A DNA stretch of 64,000 bases from UBA8949 sp942493365 (GTDB lineage: Bacteria; Bacillota; Clostridia; Saccharofermentanales; UBA5734), in the NCBI GenBank assembly GCA_942493365.1, contig OW818697.1, forward strand, positions 1,488,001 to 1,552,000, written 5' to 3'. This document shows positions 7,354 to 16,679 of the stretch, in pieces. The first letter of the stretch is position 1. Each line of letters begins with the position of its first letter. Below the pieces are notes generated by a model that searched no databases, was not told where the DNA came from, and worked only from the letters and a program-made list of their open reading frames with translations. The position numbers were made by a program, and so were the translations under genes.

Positions 7354-9771
7354 ATGAAAGTTTCAATAGAATGGCTGAATGATTTTACCCCGATCACCCT
7401 GGCGGCCAAGTCGTTGTGTGACGGCATGACGCTGAGCGGCTCCAAAGTTGAGAGTTGCGATGTGCTGGGAGCCGACATTACAAAAGTCGTGATCGGCAAA
7501 ATAACCGCCCTCGCCAAGCACCCGGATGCCGATAAATTGCAGATCTGTCAGATCAACAGCGGCGAGCGCCAGTTGCAGATTGTGACCGGCGCGACCAATG
7601 TTCAGGTCGGCGATACTGTGCCGGTGGCGCTGGACGGCGCGACGCTGCCGGGCGGTGTCACGATCCGCAGCGGCAAACTGCGCGGTGAGCAGTCCGAAGG
7701 CATGCTGTGCAGTATCAGCGAATTGGGTTGTACCACGGCCGATTTCCCTGACGCGATCAGCGATGGCATCTTCATTTTGCCGGCTGATGCGCCGCTGGGT
7801 CAGGATGTTGTCGAATATCTTCATCTCAATGACACGATCATCGATTTTGAGATCACCTCCAACCGGGTCGATTGCTTTGCCGTCGAAGGTCTGGCACGCG
7901 AGGCGGCGGTAACCTTTGAGCTGCCCTTCCAGCCTATCGTGCCGCAAGTCCAACAAACCGCTGCGGAACCAGCTGCTGCGCTGGCTAAAATCGATATTGC
8001 AGCGCCTGATTTGTGCTATCGCTATTGTGGCCGGGTTGCCAAAAACGTCAGGGTCGCTCCATCGCCTGCCTGGCTGCGCCGCCGCCTGCGCGCCGTTGGT
8101 ATGCGGCCGATCAACAACATCGTCGACATCACCAATTATGTCATGCTTGAGCTGGGCCAGCCGATGCATGCCTTTGATCTTGAGCAGCTGGCCGGTCGCC
8201 AGATTATCGTTCGCCGCGCAGCAGACGGGGAGACCATGCGCACGCTGGACAGCGTCGACCGCAAGCTGGACGCCTCGATGCTGGTCATCGCCGATCGCGA
8301 TCGGGCCGTGGCGCTGGCCGGTGTCATGGGCGCGGAGAATTCCGAGATCACGTCCGGGACGACCACCATTCTCCTGGAATCGGCGACCTTCAACCCGATT
8401 GCCGTTCGTCAGGCAGCCAAAAAAGTTGGACTGCGCACCGAAGCCTCAGCACGATTCGAAAAAGGCTTGGATGTTTACAATGCCAGCCGCGCCATTGACC
8501 GCGCCTGCGAGCTGATCGAACAGCTGGGCATCGGCGAAATCTGCCCAGGTACCATCGACGTCTGGCCGGTCAAACCAAAGCCGCTCGACCTGATCTTCAG
8601 CCCGGAAGCCATCAATGCCTTCCTCGGTACTGCGATCGACACCGCATGGATGTGCCAAACCCTCGGCAAACTTGGCATCAAAGCCCGGCAGATCGAAGAC
8701 AGTTATCATGCGGCCATCCCATCATTCCGCCCTGACCTGGTCTGTGAGGCCGATTTGGCCGAGGAAATCGCTCGTCTGTACGGATACAACAAAATTGAAC
8801 CGACCTTATTGTCCGGCAAACAAACCACCTTGGGCGGCCGGTCACCGGCGCAGAAAACGCTGGAGAAAATCAAGGATCTGATGATCGGCGAAGGGTTCTA
8901 CGAAGCCTGCACCTACTCTTTTGAAAGCCCGCGCCAGCTCGACAAGCTGCTTGTGCCAGCTGACCATGCCTTGCGTCAAGGCGTTCAAATTCTCAACCCA
9001 TTGGGCGAAGATTACTCGTTGATGCGGACCTCGATGATGCCGAGCATTCTGGAGATCGCCGCCACCAACTGGAAACGGTCGGTTGAATCGGCGCGGATTT
9101 TTGAAATCGCCTTCACCTATCAGCCCAAATCCCTGCCGCTGACCGAACTGCCGCAAGAAGTGCAGCATCTGGCTGCGTTTATCTACAATTCAGCGGCAGA
9201 CAGTCAAGGCAGTACCTTCTTCGAATTAAAGGGCGTCATGGAAGAAGTCTTTGTGCATCTGGGCCTGACCGGCATTCGCTATCAGGCGATTTCTGATTGC
9301 CCCTTCCTGCACCCTGGTCAAACCACCGGCCTTTATTGGAACGATCAAATGATTGGTTTTCTGGGGATTATCCATCCTGATGTCGCTGACAATTTCGGGG
9401 CCGCGCCGCAAACCGCCGTCCTGGATCTTGAACTGGCATCGATCTTGGCCAATTCCTCTGACAAGCGCCAATATAAGCCCCTGCCACGGTTTCCCGCCGT
9501 TAACCGAGATCTGGCCTTGCTGGTTGATGCCAAAGTATCGGCCGCCGACCTGCTCAGCGTCATGCAGGCCGCTGCGGGTCCCAATCTCGAAAGCATTCGA
9601 ATCTTCGATGTTTATCAAGGACCGCAGGTTAAAGTCGGTCAAAAATCGATGGCCTTCAATCTGGTTTTCCGCTCGTCTGAAAGAACCCTCAACGAAGACG
9701 ACATTCAGCCGGTTATCCAAAAGATCCTCGAGCAATTGCTGGCAAAGTGTCATGCCATCTTGCGAGATTAA
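7354..9771 (+). CDS. pheT: Phenylalanyl-tRNA synthetase beta subunit
   Basis: 805 residues, standard length. Domains in order: an N-terminal tRNA-binding OB fold (about 40-150, with KHPDADKLQICQIN and GATNVQVGD), the B3/B4 editing domain that clears Tyr-tRNA-Phe (about 210-380), B5 (about 405-475), the catalytic-like core, and a C-terminal anticodon-binding FDX-ACB domain starting near PLPRFPAVNRDLALLVD. Start ATG 7354 has GCAGGAGG upstream. It is cotranscribed with pheS and ends in an intrinsic terminator that overlaps the start of the next gene. Confidence 0.97.
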   Translation: MKVSIEWLNDFTPITLAAKSLCDGMTLSGSKVESCDVLGADITKVVIGKITALAKHPDADKLQICQINSGERQLQIVTGATNVQVGDTVPVALDGATLPGGVTIRSGKLRGEQSEGMLCSISELGCTTADFPDAISDGIFILPADAPLGQDVVEYLHLNDTIIDFEITSNRVDCFAVEGLAREAAVTFELPFQPIVPQVQQTAAEPAAALAKIDIAAPDLCYRYCGRVAKNVRVAPSPAWLRRRLRAVGMRPINNIVDITNYVMLELGQPMHAFDLEQLAGRQIIVRRAADGETMRTLDSVDRKLDASMLVIADRDRAVALAGVMGAENSEITSGTTTILLESATFNPIAVRQAAKKVGLRTEASARFEKGLDVYNASRAIDRACELIEQLGIGEICPGTIDVWPVKPKPLDLIFSPEAINAFLGTAIDTAWMCQTLGKLGIKARQIEDSYHAAIPSFRPDLVCEADLAEEIARLYGYNKIEPTLLSGKQTTLGGRSPAQKTLEKIKDLMIGEGFYEACTYSFESPRQLDKLLVPADHALRQGVQILNPLGEDYSLMRTSMMPSILEIAATNWKRSVESARIFEIAFTYQPKSLPLTELPQEVQHLAAFIYNSAADSQGSTFFELKGVMEEVFVHLGLTGIRYQAISDCPFLHPGQTTGLYWNDQMIGFLGIIHPDVADNFGAAPQTAVLDLELASILANSSDKRQYKPLPRFPAVNRDLALLVDAKVSAADLLSVMQAAAGPNLESIRIFDVYQGPQVKVGQKSMAFNLVFRSSERTLNEDDIQPVIQKILEQLLAKCHAILRD

Positions 9772-9817
9772 TACCATGCTTTGACTGCTTTTGTCGAACG
9801 ATCGAACCACCGCATGG

Positions 9818-9854
9818 AACGCCCCCTGTTTATGATGAAGCAGGGGGTGTTTTT
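9818..9854 (+). terminator. Intrinsic terminator of pheST, overlapping the next gene's ribosome binding site
   Basis: AACGCCCCCTG (9818-9828) pairs along 11 bp with CAGGGGGTGTT (9841-9851), 12-nt loop, followed by T's to 9854. The next ATG is at 9855, and the only candidate ribosome binding site for it (AGGGGG) is in the 3' arm of this hairpin. Confidence 0.85.
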
Positions 9855-10169
9855 ATGGCTTTTTCACTGGAAGCAGCATTGGTTGTTCCTTTGGCCCTGG
9901 GCACATGGCTCGGACTATTTGCCGCGGCTGCTCCCACTTACCGCGAGGTCTACCGGGCAGCCAGGCTTGAAGTCATGGCAACAGCGGACAATCTGCCTGG
10001 CGACAGCCTGTACCAGACCCAGATTCGACAGTTGGGTTCGGCCTGGGCCACCAGCCTTGAAACGTCACCGCAGTCGATCGTCGAGCTGAGCAGCCTGGTG
10101 ATTGATGACTGGCGAATGATCACGCGAAGCATACCGGGATTTGGCGATGTCAGCGGGACAAAGCCATGA
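9855..10169 (+). CDS. TadE-like pseudopilin, short, lacking a leader peptide
   Basis: 104 residues starting MAFSLEAALVVPLALGTW, a hydrophobic N-terminal helix with the SLEAALVVP signature of TadE-like minor pilins, followed by a polar domain with no recognised fold. The usual basic leader ending in Gly before the SLEAAL segment is absent. ATG 9855 comes directly after the T-tract of the pheT terminator and its binding site is buried in that hairpin; no better in-frame start exists upstream outside pheT. It overlaps the next gene by 4 nt (ATGA), so the three genes 9855-12548 are coupled. The family assignment rests on the motif and the neighbour with the same motif. Confidence 0.65.
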   Translation: MAFSLEAALVVPLALGTWLGLFAAAAPTYREVYRAARLEVMATADNLPGDSLYQTQIRQLGSAWATSLETSPQSIVELSSLVIDDWRMITRSIPGFGDVSGTKP

Positions 10170-11539
10170 AGCGGGCATCCAAACGGGGTAGCATGGCCAT
10201 TTTCTTTTGCCTGATTATGGCTGCGATCATGCTGGTTTTTGGCACCCTTTTGCAGGCGGCCAGCCTCCGGGCGACCGAAAACGACCTGAGTCGGGCCATG
10301 TCGGCACAGATCAGAGCGAGCCTCGCCGCCTACGATACCGAGTGTCGGCAATTCGGTCTGTTTGGCTTTTCCGCCGAGTCGATCGACAAAAGCGTCTTCC
10401 AGGAAACTTTGCCGACCAAAATGCGATCGATCGAAGTTGCCACCACCCTGCAAAAACCGCTGACCGATCCCGACGTTCTGCAATTCCAGATTGTTCGATA
10501 TATGAAAGGTCGGGTTCCCGCGGTCTATCTGGAACTGCTGATCAGTCGACTGACCAATTTCAAATCAAGCCTTTCCCAGCCAGAAAACGCACAAGCTGGC
10601 GGGTTTCAGGCTGCGCTCGATGGGCTGATCGGTGACTCCACCGCATCCGAAATCAGCAGTGCCGCCCAAACTCTTTTTGGCGATCTCCTCGATCAGCTGG
10701 AAGAAAACATTCTCGTCGAAATTGAAAGCAACTACCGCCAATATGCGACTGAATTGCTCGGCGTGGAGTCCGACACATTGATTCAAGATGTGTTGGGTCA
10801 AACACCGGATTTTCTAAACCCGGAATCGATCTCGTCTTTAGCGGGCAATCTGGATCAAATTTTAAATTTCGGAACAATACCGATTTATGAGCAGTTGTGC
10901 TTTGACGAATACATCCTGGGTCATTTCAAACCAGCCGTGACCCAAATGATCACGCCGCAGGGGACCGTTGATCTGATGACGATGGACGGTCGCTACTTTA
11001 AGGATTTTGGTGAAAGCCGCAGCTGTGAAGCCGAACAAATTCTGACGGGTTTTAATAAGCCAGATGATGCTGAAGCGACCGTCAAATTCATCTTGACCAG
11101 TTTGCGTTCGCTGATCAGATTGATCTGGATCCTGACGGATCAGGAGCAGATGGCCGCCTTCCAGTCCACAGCGGTGCTGATCTCCGCCGCCATAACAGCG
11201 GCCAGCGTGGGTTACGTGAAGATTGACCCCCAAATTATCACCTACCTGCTGGCGGTCGGAACGGCCATTGGCGGGGGGATAGCCGAGAGCAGCCTGCTGA
11301 TGGAAGGCAAGATGGTCAACTTCTGGCCAGGCCAGTCCGAAATCAATGTAAGGCTGCATTATCTGGATTATCTGCGGCTGTTTTTTCTCTTTATTCCGCA
11401 AGCGACACTTGTTCAAAGAATCGGTCAGCAGCTTGAAAGGGTATTGACGCAGCCGTGTTACACAGCATTGACGGTCAGGACGGTGATTCGAGGCAGAACC
11501 TACAGCATGTCCGGTGGCTATATTGATGAGGGAGCATGA
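10166..11539 (+). CDS. DUF5702-like secreted or membrane protein of a Tad-type cluster
   Basis: 457 residues. A short basic N-terminus (KRASKRGS) precedes a hydrophobic helix (about residues 10-32) and then a long polar region that contains ECRQFGLFGF, resembling the 'YDRELWEEYGLF' segment of DUF5702 proteins found in clostridial Tad pilus loci. A second hydrophobic stretch lies near residues 335-380. The Gly before SMAIFF could be a prepilin-type cleavage site. It overlaps the genes on both sides closely (4 nt with the first; 1 nt gap to the third). The molecular function is unknown; a surface or pilus-associated role is inferred from context. Confidence 0.6.
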   Translation: MKRASKRGSMAIFFCLIMAAIMLVFGTLLQAASLRATENDLSRAMSAQIRASLAAYDTECRQFGLFGFSAESIDKSVFQETLPTKMRSIEVATTLQKPLTDPDVLQFQIVRYMKGRVPAVYLELLISRLTNFKSSLSQPENAQAGGFQAALDGLIGDSTASEISSAAQTLFGDLLDQLEENILVEIESNYRQYATELLGVESDTLIQDVLGQTPDFLNPESISSLAGNLDQILNFGTIPIYEQLCFDEYILGHFKPAVTQMITPQGTVDLMTMDGRYFKDFGESRSCEAEQILTGFNKPDDAEATVKFILTSLRSLIRLIWILTDQEQMAAFQSTAVLISAAITAASVGYVKIDPQIITYLLAVGTAIGGGIAESSLLMEGKMVNFWPGQSEINVRLHYLDYLRLFFLFIPQATLVQRIGQQLERVLTQPCYTALTVRTVIRGRTYSMSGGYIDEGA

Positions 11540-11540
11540 T

Positions 11541-12548
11541 ATGGACATAAACTTCAGACGAAAAGCTGGCGGCATCAGTTTGGAAGCCGCGTTGGTCATG
11601 CCAGTCATTCTCTTGGTGACCGGTATCATGATCATCCAAATCATCTGCTTTGAAACCGAAATTAAAATCAAAGGCGCACTGGATCGAACAGCCGCCGAAA
11701 TCAGCTTGCTCAGTCCTGCCTGCCAGCTGTTGGAGCAGATTGACCTTTTGGGAGGCGGTCCACAGCAGACCTCTGAACTCGATAAAATAATCAATGAAAT
11801 CAGCCCGGGATCATCGGTTGAATCCATTCTCGGTGATGCGCTCTTTGATGTTATATCATCAGAAATACTGGGTCAGCTGATTCAAAAAAGGTTGGACTTT
11901 TGGCTGGCGGAGGCCTGGTCCGGTCAACCCGGCTGGACGAACCAGCTAGGCAGCCGCAAGATCTTTTTGGATTGGAATTTGGACGGTCAGCAACTTTGGC
12001 TTTGCCTTTCATACGAGCTAGTGACACCAATTGGCACCACCCATCGCCAAGCCAACGCGGTTGTCCCGTTGTGGATCGGTAAAGATTCAACCGAAAGTGA
12101 AACCGACAAGGACGGCATTTGGCTGTTGGATAACTTCAGCCGCGGCAAAAAATTCAGAGCGCTTTATGGCGCCAATCTGCCCTATGATTTCCCGGTCATT
12201 GCCAGATTTTCGAATGGCGAAGCCCTTTCGATCAAAAGCGTCGACTTCACGGCGCCAACCTATGTTGAAGCAGCAGCAATTCGCGATCTGATCACGACAG
12301 AAATCAATCGGCTGGCGGGATTTACCGGCGCAGACTATGAGCGGACTGCTCAGACAATCCACATCAGGTTAGACGAAATCAAATCACGACGGCTATTGCT
12401 GATCATCCCGGACAACTGTAAAACCGAAAATTTGACCGCGCTGTTGACTGAAATGGGCGAGCAGGCGGCTCAGTGCGACGTCGATCTGGAGATTGTGCGG
12501 CATGGCTCCAGCTATCGTTATCAGAGTCAGCCGAACACCCCGGAATAA
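11541..12548 (+). CDS. TadE/TadG-like pseudopilin
   Basis: 335 residues. The N-terminus has basic residues, then GG, then ISLEAALVMPVILLVTGI: a prepilin-peptidase-type leader (Gly before the hydrophobic helix, Glu at +4). The remainder is a soluble domain without a fold I recognise. Start ATG 11541 has GAGGGAG at a good distance; the upstream in-frame GTG and ATG lie inside the preceding gene. It shares the SLEAALV(M/V)P motif with the gene at 9855. No prepilin peptidase, TadA ATPase or TadB/C platform is in the window, so export must use machinery encoded elsewhere. Confidence 0.65.
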   Translation: MDINFRRKAGGISLEAALVMPVILLVTGIMIIQIICFETEIKIKGALDRTAAEISLLSPACQLLEQIDLLGGGPQQTSELDKIINEISPGSSVESILGDALFDVISSEILGQLIQKRLDFWLAEAWSGQPGWTNQLGSRKIFLDWNLDGQQLWLCLSYELVTPIGTTHRQANAVVPLWIGKDSTESETDKDGIWLLDNFSRGKKFRALYGANLPYDFPVIARFSNGEALSIKSVDFTAPTYVEAAAIRDLITTEINRLAGFTGADYERTAQTIHIRLDEIKSRRLLLIIPDNCKTENLTALLTEMGEQAAQCDVDLEIVRHGSSYRYQSQPNTPE

Positions 12549-12627
12549 TCATCAACGTATTATTGGCTTGTATCTTGGCGGGGCTTGCGTTATCATTTTA
12601 CTGGGCTGTCAAGCAGGAGGTGTGGGC

Positions 12628-12957
12628 ATGAATGATAAATTGAAAGACTCCGCAACGGATCTTTTGTTTTCAGCGATTCTTTCTCTGAAAGACACCGCTG
12701 AGTGCTATGCATTTTTTGAAGATATCTGTACGGTTTCGGAAATCAAATCGCTTGCGCAGCGCTTGCATGTGGCGATCATGCTGACGCAAAAGAAAACATA
12801 TACCGAAATTTGCGATACCACAGGGATCAGTACGGCAACCATCAGCCGCGTTAATCGCGCGCTGGAATATGGCGCCGATGGTTACAAGATCGTCCTGAAC
12901 CGACTTGAAGCAGATGACCGTCTGATTGACTTAAAACCAACCGCAGCGACGGATTGA
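12628..12957 (+). CDS. YerC/YecD-family TrpR-like DNA-binding protein
   Basis: 109 residues with the TrpR/YerC-YecD fold. A helical N-terminal half (AILSLKDTAECYAFFEDICT) is followed by the region IKSLAQRLHVAIML and a helix-turn-helix YTEICDTTGISTATISRVNR. Proteins of this family are small dimeric regulators; the target is not known here. Start ATG 12628 sits 7 nt after AGCAGGAGG. The gene is 12 nt upstream of secA, so it may be cotranscribed with it. No corepressor-binding residues were checked, so tryptophan binding should not be assumed. Confidence 0.85.
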   Translation: MNDKLKDSATDLLFSAILSLKDTAECYAFFEDICTVSEIKSLAQRLHVAIMLTQKKTYTEICDTTGISTATISRVNRALEYGADGYKIVLNRLEADDRLIDLKPTAATD

Positions 12958-12969
12958 GAGGATTCTGGC

Positions 12970-15783
12970 ATGGGACTTATTGAAAAATTGTTTGGTTCAC
13001 ATTCGGGCAATGAAATAAAGCTTGTCAAACCAATTGCCGATAAAATCGAAGCGTTGGCTGGACAATACGCTGCATTGTCCGAGGATGACCTGAAGGCCAC
13101 AACCAACATCCTGAAGGAAAAACTGGCCGATGGATTATCACTTGATGACATATTGCCCGATGCATTTGCCGCGGTCCGAGAGGCTTCGCGCCGGGTCATC
13201 GGTCTTTACCATTATCGCGTACAACTGATTGGCGGTATCGTGCTCCATCAGGGCCGGATTGCCGAAATGAAAACCGGCGAAGGCAAAACCCTGGTCGCAA
13301 CCCTGCCGGTTTATCTGAATGCGTTAGCGGGCCAGGGTGTGCATGTTGTCACCGTCAATGATTATCTGGCTGCTCGCGATAGTGAGTGGATGGGTAAGAT
13401 TTATCGCTACCTGGGCCTTTCAGTCGGTCTGATCGTCCATGGCCTGAACAATGAAGAGCGCCGGGCCGCCTATGCTTGCGACGTGACCTACGGCACCAAC
13501 AATGAACTTGGCTTTGATTATCTGCGTGACAACATGGTCACCTACAAGCAGATGATGGTTCAGCGCGGCCTCAATTTTGCCATCGTCGACGAAGTCGACA
13601 GCATCCTGATTGATGAAGCCCGGACGCCGCTGATTATTTCCGGCATGGGCGACGAGTCGTCTGATCTTTATGAAAAAGCCGATCGGCTGGTCAAACGCAT
13701 GAAGGTCATCAAGGTCGCCGAAACCGATGACAAGCTGGATCTCGATGAAATTACAGATGACGCTGATTATATTGTTGACGAAAAAGCGCACTCGGCGGTT
13801 CTGACCTCCCGAGGCGTTAAAAAGGCTGAACAATATTTTCAGCTCGAAAATCTCTCCGATCAGGAAAACTACCAGATCAATCATCATATCAACAATGCCC
13901 TGAAAGCCAACGGCACCATGAATCGCGATCAGGATTATGTGGTCAAAGATGGCGAGGTCCTGATCGTTGATGATTTCACCGGGCGTTTGATGCTGGGCCG
14001 CCGCTACAGCAATGGCCTGCACCAGGCGATTGAAGCCAAGGAAGGCGTCAAGGTTGAAAAGGAAAACAAGACCCTGGCGACCATTACCTTCCAAAATTAC
14101 TTCCGGATGTACAACAAACTCTCGGGCATGACGGGTACCGCCTTGACCGAAGAAAATGAATTCCGCGCGATCTATAAGCTGGATGTCATCTGTATTCCGA
14201 CCAATCAGCCGATGATTCGTATCGATGAAGCCGATGCGGTTTACAAAAACCAGAACGGCAAACTCAAGTCGTTGCTCGAAGAAGTTAAAGAAGCCCACGG
14301 CCGCGGCCAACCGATCCTGATCGGTACCATCTCGGTGGAAAAATCCGAAATGCTGTCCAACCTCTTCCGCCGCAATGGCATCCCGCACAACGTCCTTAAT
14401 GCCAAACAGCATGAACGGGAAGCGGAAATTGTCGCGCAGGCAGGCCGCTTTGGGGCAGTAACCATTGCCACCAATATGGCTGGCCGCGGTACCGACATTG
14501 TGCTGGGCGGCAACCCGGAGTTTCTCGCCAAACAAGATATGCGCAAACAAGGCATTGATGAACAGCTGATTGAATCAGCGACGACCTTGAACGAAACAAC
14601 CGACGAACTCATCATCAATGCACGAGCCACCTACAATCAGCTTTTCGATCATTTTAAGCAGCAAATCAGCCAGGAGCGTCAAAAAGTTCTCGATGCCGGC
14701 GGGCTTTGCATTCTGGGCACCGAACGCCATGAATCACGACGCATTGACAATCAGCTGCGCGGTCGCGCCGGCCGCCAGGGCGACCCCGGCTTCAGCAAGT
14801 TTTATCTGTCGCTTGACGATGATCTGATGCGGCTCTTCGGCGGCGGTCGAATGACCACGGTTTTCCAGACGCTGGGCGTTGACGAAGACATGGAAATTCA
14901 GCACAAGCTGCTGTCCAACGCCATCGAAACGGCACAGAAACGCGTTGAAGGCCGCAACTTTGGCATCAGAAAACACGTTCTCGAATACGATGATGTCATG
15001 AACAAGCAACGCGAGATCGTTTATGGCCAGCGCCGTCAGGTGCTGGAAGGTCAGGATTTGCATTCGTATTATCAGAAAATGATCACCCAGGTCATGCGCG
15101 AGGTTATGCTGGATTTTTGTTCGGGCTTGTCCAACTCAGCCGAATGGGATGTCGTGGCGATGCAGGCGCGGATCATGGATTTGTTTGGCGAACTGCCGGC
15201 TCTGGGCAAATTGCGTCAGGCCAAAAAGGGCATCGATCCCGAGGAATTGACCAACGAACTAGTCGAAGAGGCCTTGAGCCGTTACGAAAATCGCGAACAG
15301 GAAATCGGTTCCGCCGAAATGATGCGCGAAGCCGAGCGGATGATCCTGCTGCGAACCGTTGACAGCAAATGGATGGATCACATCGATATGATGGATGACC
15401 TGCGCGACAGCATTGGCATGCGCGGATATGCCCAGAAAGACCCGGTTGTTGAGTATCGCCGTGAAGGCTTCGAAATGTTCGATATCATGACCAAAGCGAT
15501 TCAGGAGGACTCGGTTCGCCTGATGATGCGGGCCCGGTTCTCATCTGATTCGGCGATGAAGCGCCAGAGTATGGTGCGCAATCTGGCTGAGTCACATTCC
15601 GATACCAACAGCTTCAAGAACGAACAATCGGCCGCTCCGGCCAAACCTCGCGCGGCAGTAGCCCCGTCCAAGCCGGCACAAATGCCCAGCCATCGTGACG
15701 CCACCAAGGTTGGGCGCAACGATCCCTGCCCCTGCGGCAGCGGCAAAAAATTCAAAAACTGCCACGGTCAGCAGGAATCCTAA
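12970..15783 (+). CDS. secA: Preprotein translocase ATPase SecA
   Basis: Motor that pushes unfolded preproteins through SecYEG. 937 residues, slightly long for a Firmicute SecA. Visible: Walker A MKTGEGKTLVA (about residue 99-109), the DEVDSILIDEARTPL motif (DEAD-box, about 206), the preprotein cross-linking domain, the second nucleotide-binding half with TNMAGRGTDI and GRAGRQGDPG, the helical scaffold, and a C-terminal SEC-C zinc motif NDPCPCGSGKKFKNCHG (about 916-933) that binds SecB-like partners or lipids. A Pro/Ala/Lys-rich linker precedes the zinc motif. Start ATG 12970 has GAGAGGA upstream. Confidence 0.97.
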   Translation: MGLIEKLFGSHSGNEIKLVKPIADKIEALAGQYAALSEDDLKATTNILKEKLADGLSLDDILPDAFAAVREASRRVIGLYHYRVQLIGGIVLHQGRIAEMKTGEGKTLVATLPVYLNALAGQGVHVVTVNDYLAARDSEWMGKIYRYLGLSVGLIVHGLNNEERRAAYACDVTYGTNNELGFDYLRDNMVTYKQMMVQRGLNFAIVDEVDSILIDEARTPLIISGMGDESSDLYEKADRLVKRMKVIKVAETDDKLDLDEITDDADYIVDEKAHSAVLTSRGVKKAEQYFQLENLSDQENYQINHHINNALKANGTMNRDQDYVVKDGEVLIVDDFTGRLMLGRRYSNGLHQAIEAKEGVKVEKENKTLATITFQNYFRMYNKLSGMTGTALTEENEFRAIYKLDVICIPTNQPMIRIDEADAVYKNQNGKLKSLLEEVKEAHGRGQPILIGTISVEKSEMLSNLFRRNGIPHNVLNAKQHEREAEIVAQAGRFGAVTIATNMAGRGTDIVLGGNPEFLAKQDMRKQGIDEQLIESATTLNETTDELIINARATYNQLFDHFKQQISQERQKVLDAGGLCILGTERHESRRIDNQLRGRAGRQGDPGFSKFYLSLDDDLMRLFGGGRMTTVFQTLGVDEDMEIQHKLLSNAIETAQKRVEGRNFGIRKHVLEYDDVMNKQREIVYGQRRQVLEGQDLHSYYQKMITQVMREVMLDFCSGLSNSAEWDVVAMQARIMDLFGELPALGKLRQAKKGIDPEELTNELVEEALSRYENREQEIGSAEMMREAERMILLRTVDSKWMDHIDMMDDLRDSIGMRGYAQKDPVVEYRREGFEMFDIMTKAIQEDSVRLMMRARFSSDSAMKRQSMVRNLAESHSDTNSFKNEQSAAPAKPRAAVAPSKPAQMPSHRDATKVGRNDPCPCGSGKKFKNCHGQQES

Positions 15784-15807
15784 CGTAATTTTGAAGGAGT
15801 GATGACC

Positions 15808-16674
15808 ATGTCAGGCAATCTGCCCTTTGACATCGATAACTATCGCTGGCGCATCGAAAAGGCGGCCGAACAAATCAGTGCTGTGATGGAAAAAGTTCCC
15901 GATGTCCTGATTATCCTGGGCTCGGGGCTCGGTTCACTGGCCGACCAGGTCGAGCGCCCCATAACCTTGCCCTATGCTCACATTGAGGGCTTCCCGGAAA
16001 CCACGGTACCCGGCCATGCCGGCCAATTGGTGCTTGGCGAATGGGGCGGCCGCTATGTGGCTGTCATGAAAGGCCGCTTTCATTTTTATGAAGGTCATGC
16101 CAGCCACGATATTGTCTTGCCGATCCGAGTCATGCAAAAGCTTGGCGTGCCGGGCTTGATTCTGACCAACGCCGCTGGCGGCATTAATACGGACATGCAG
16201 CCGGGCAATCTGATGCTGATTCGTGACCACATCAGTTTCTGGAATGATTCGCCACTGCGTGGTTATAACCTGGGCGAATTTGGCCCTAGATTTCCCGATC
16301 AAACCCGTGTCTACGATCGCGAATTGTGCGAAATCACCGTGCAATGCGCCAAGGAATTGGATATGCCGCTTTACGAAGGGGTCTATGCCTATTGCCGCGG
16401 CCCGCAGTTCGAAACAGCCGCCGAGATTCGCATGCTCAGAATGCTCGGAGCCAACGCCGCCGGCATGTCGACCGTGCCCGAGGCCATCGTCGCAGCCCAT
16501 GGCGGTATGCGCACACTGGCGCTGTCCTGCATCACCAACCTGGCCGCTGGCATTCTCGATCAGCCGCTCAATCACAGCGAGGTTCTCGAAGTCGGCGCTC
16601 GTGCTGAAAACCGCACCATCAAGCTGCTGTCGCTGATCATCAGCCGTTTGCCTGACATGAAACCAAGGAGCTGA
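15808..16674 (+). CDS. punA: Purine nucleoside phosphorylase (trimeric, family I)
   Basis: Phosphorolysis of inosine/guanosine and deoxy forms to base plus (deoxy)ribose-1-phosphate. 288 residues, with LGSGLGSLAD (phosphate loop), the GFPETTVPGHAG segment, KGRFHFYEGH, LTNAAGGI and the YCRGPQFETAAEIRML region all matching the trimeric PNP family (PunA/XapA/DeoD-like of Bacillus). ATG 15808 was chosen for its 8-nt spacing to GAAGGAG; GTG 15799 and ATG 15802 overlap that site. Neighbours hydrolyse S-adenosylhomocysteine and deaminate MTA/SAH, so the enzyme likely takes the nucleosides they release. Confidence 0.92.
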   Translation: MSGNLPFDIDNYRWRIEKAAEQISAVMEKVPDVLIILGSGLGSLADQVERPITLPYAHIEGFPETTVPGHAGQLVLGEWGGRYVAVMKGRFHFYEGHASHDIVLPIRVMQKLGVPGLILTNAAGGINTDMQPGNLMLIRDHISFWNDSPLRGYNLGEFGPRFPDQTRVYDRELCEITVQCAKELDMPLYEGVYAYCRGPQFETAAEIRMLRMLGANAAGMSTVPEAIVAAHGGMRTLALSCITNLAAGILDQPLNHSEVLEVGARAENRTIKLLSLIISRLPDMKPRS

Positions 16675-16679
16675 ACGTT

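Noticed and set aside
9747..9854. Start of the first TadE-like gene inside pheT
   Set aside because: Would translate through the pheT stop and terminator with no binding site and no family-like sequence.
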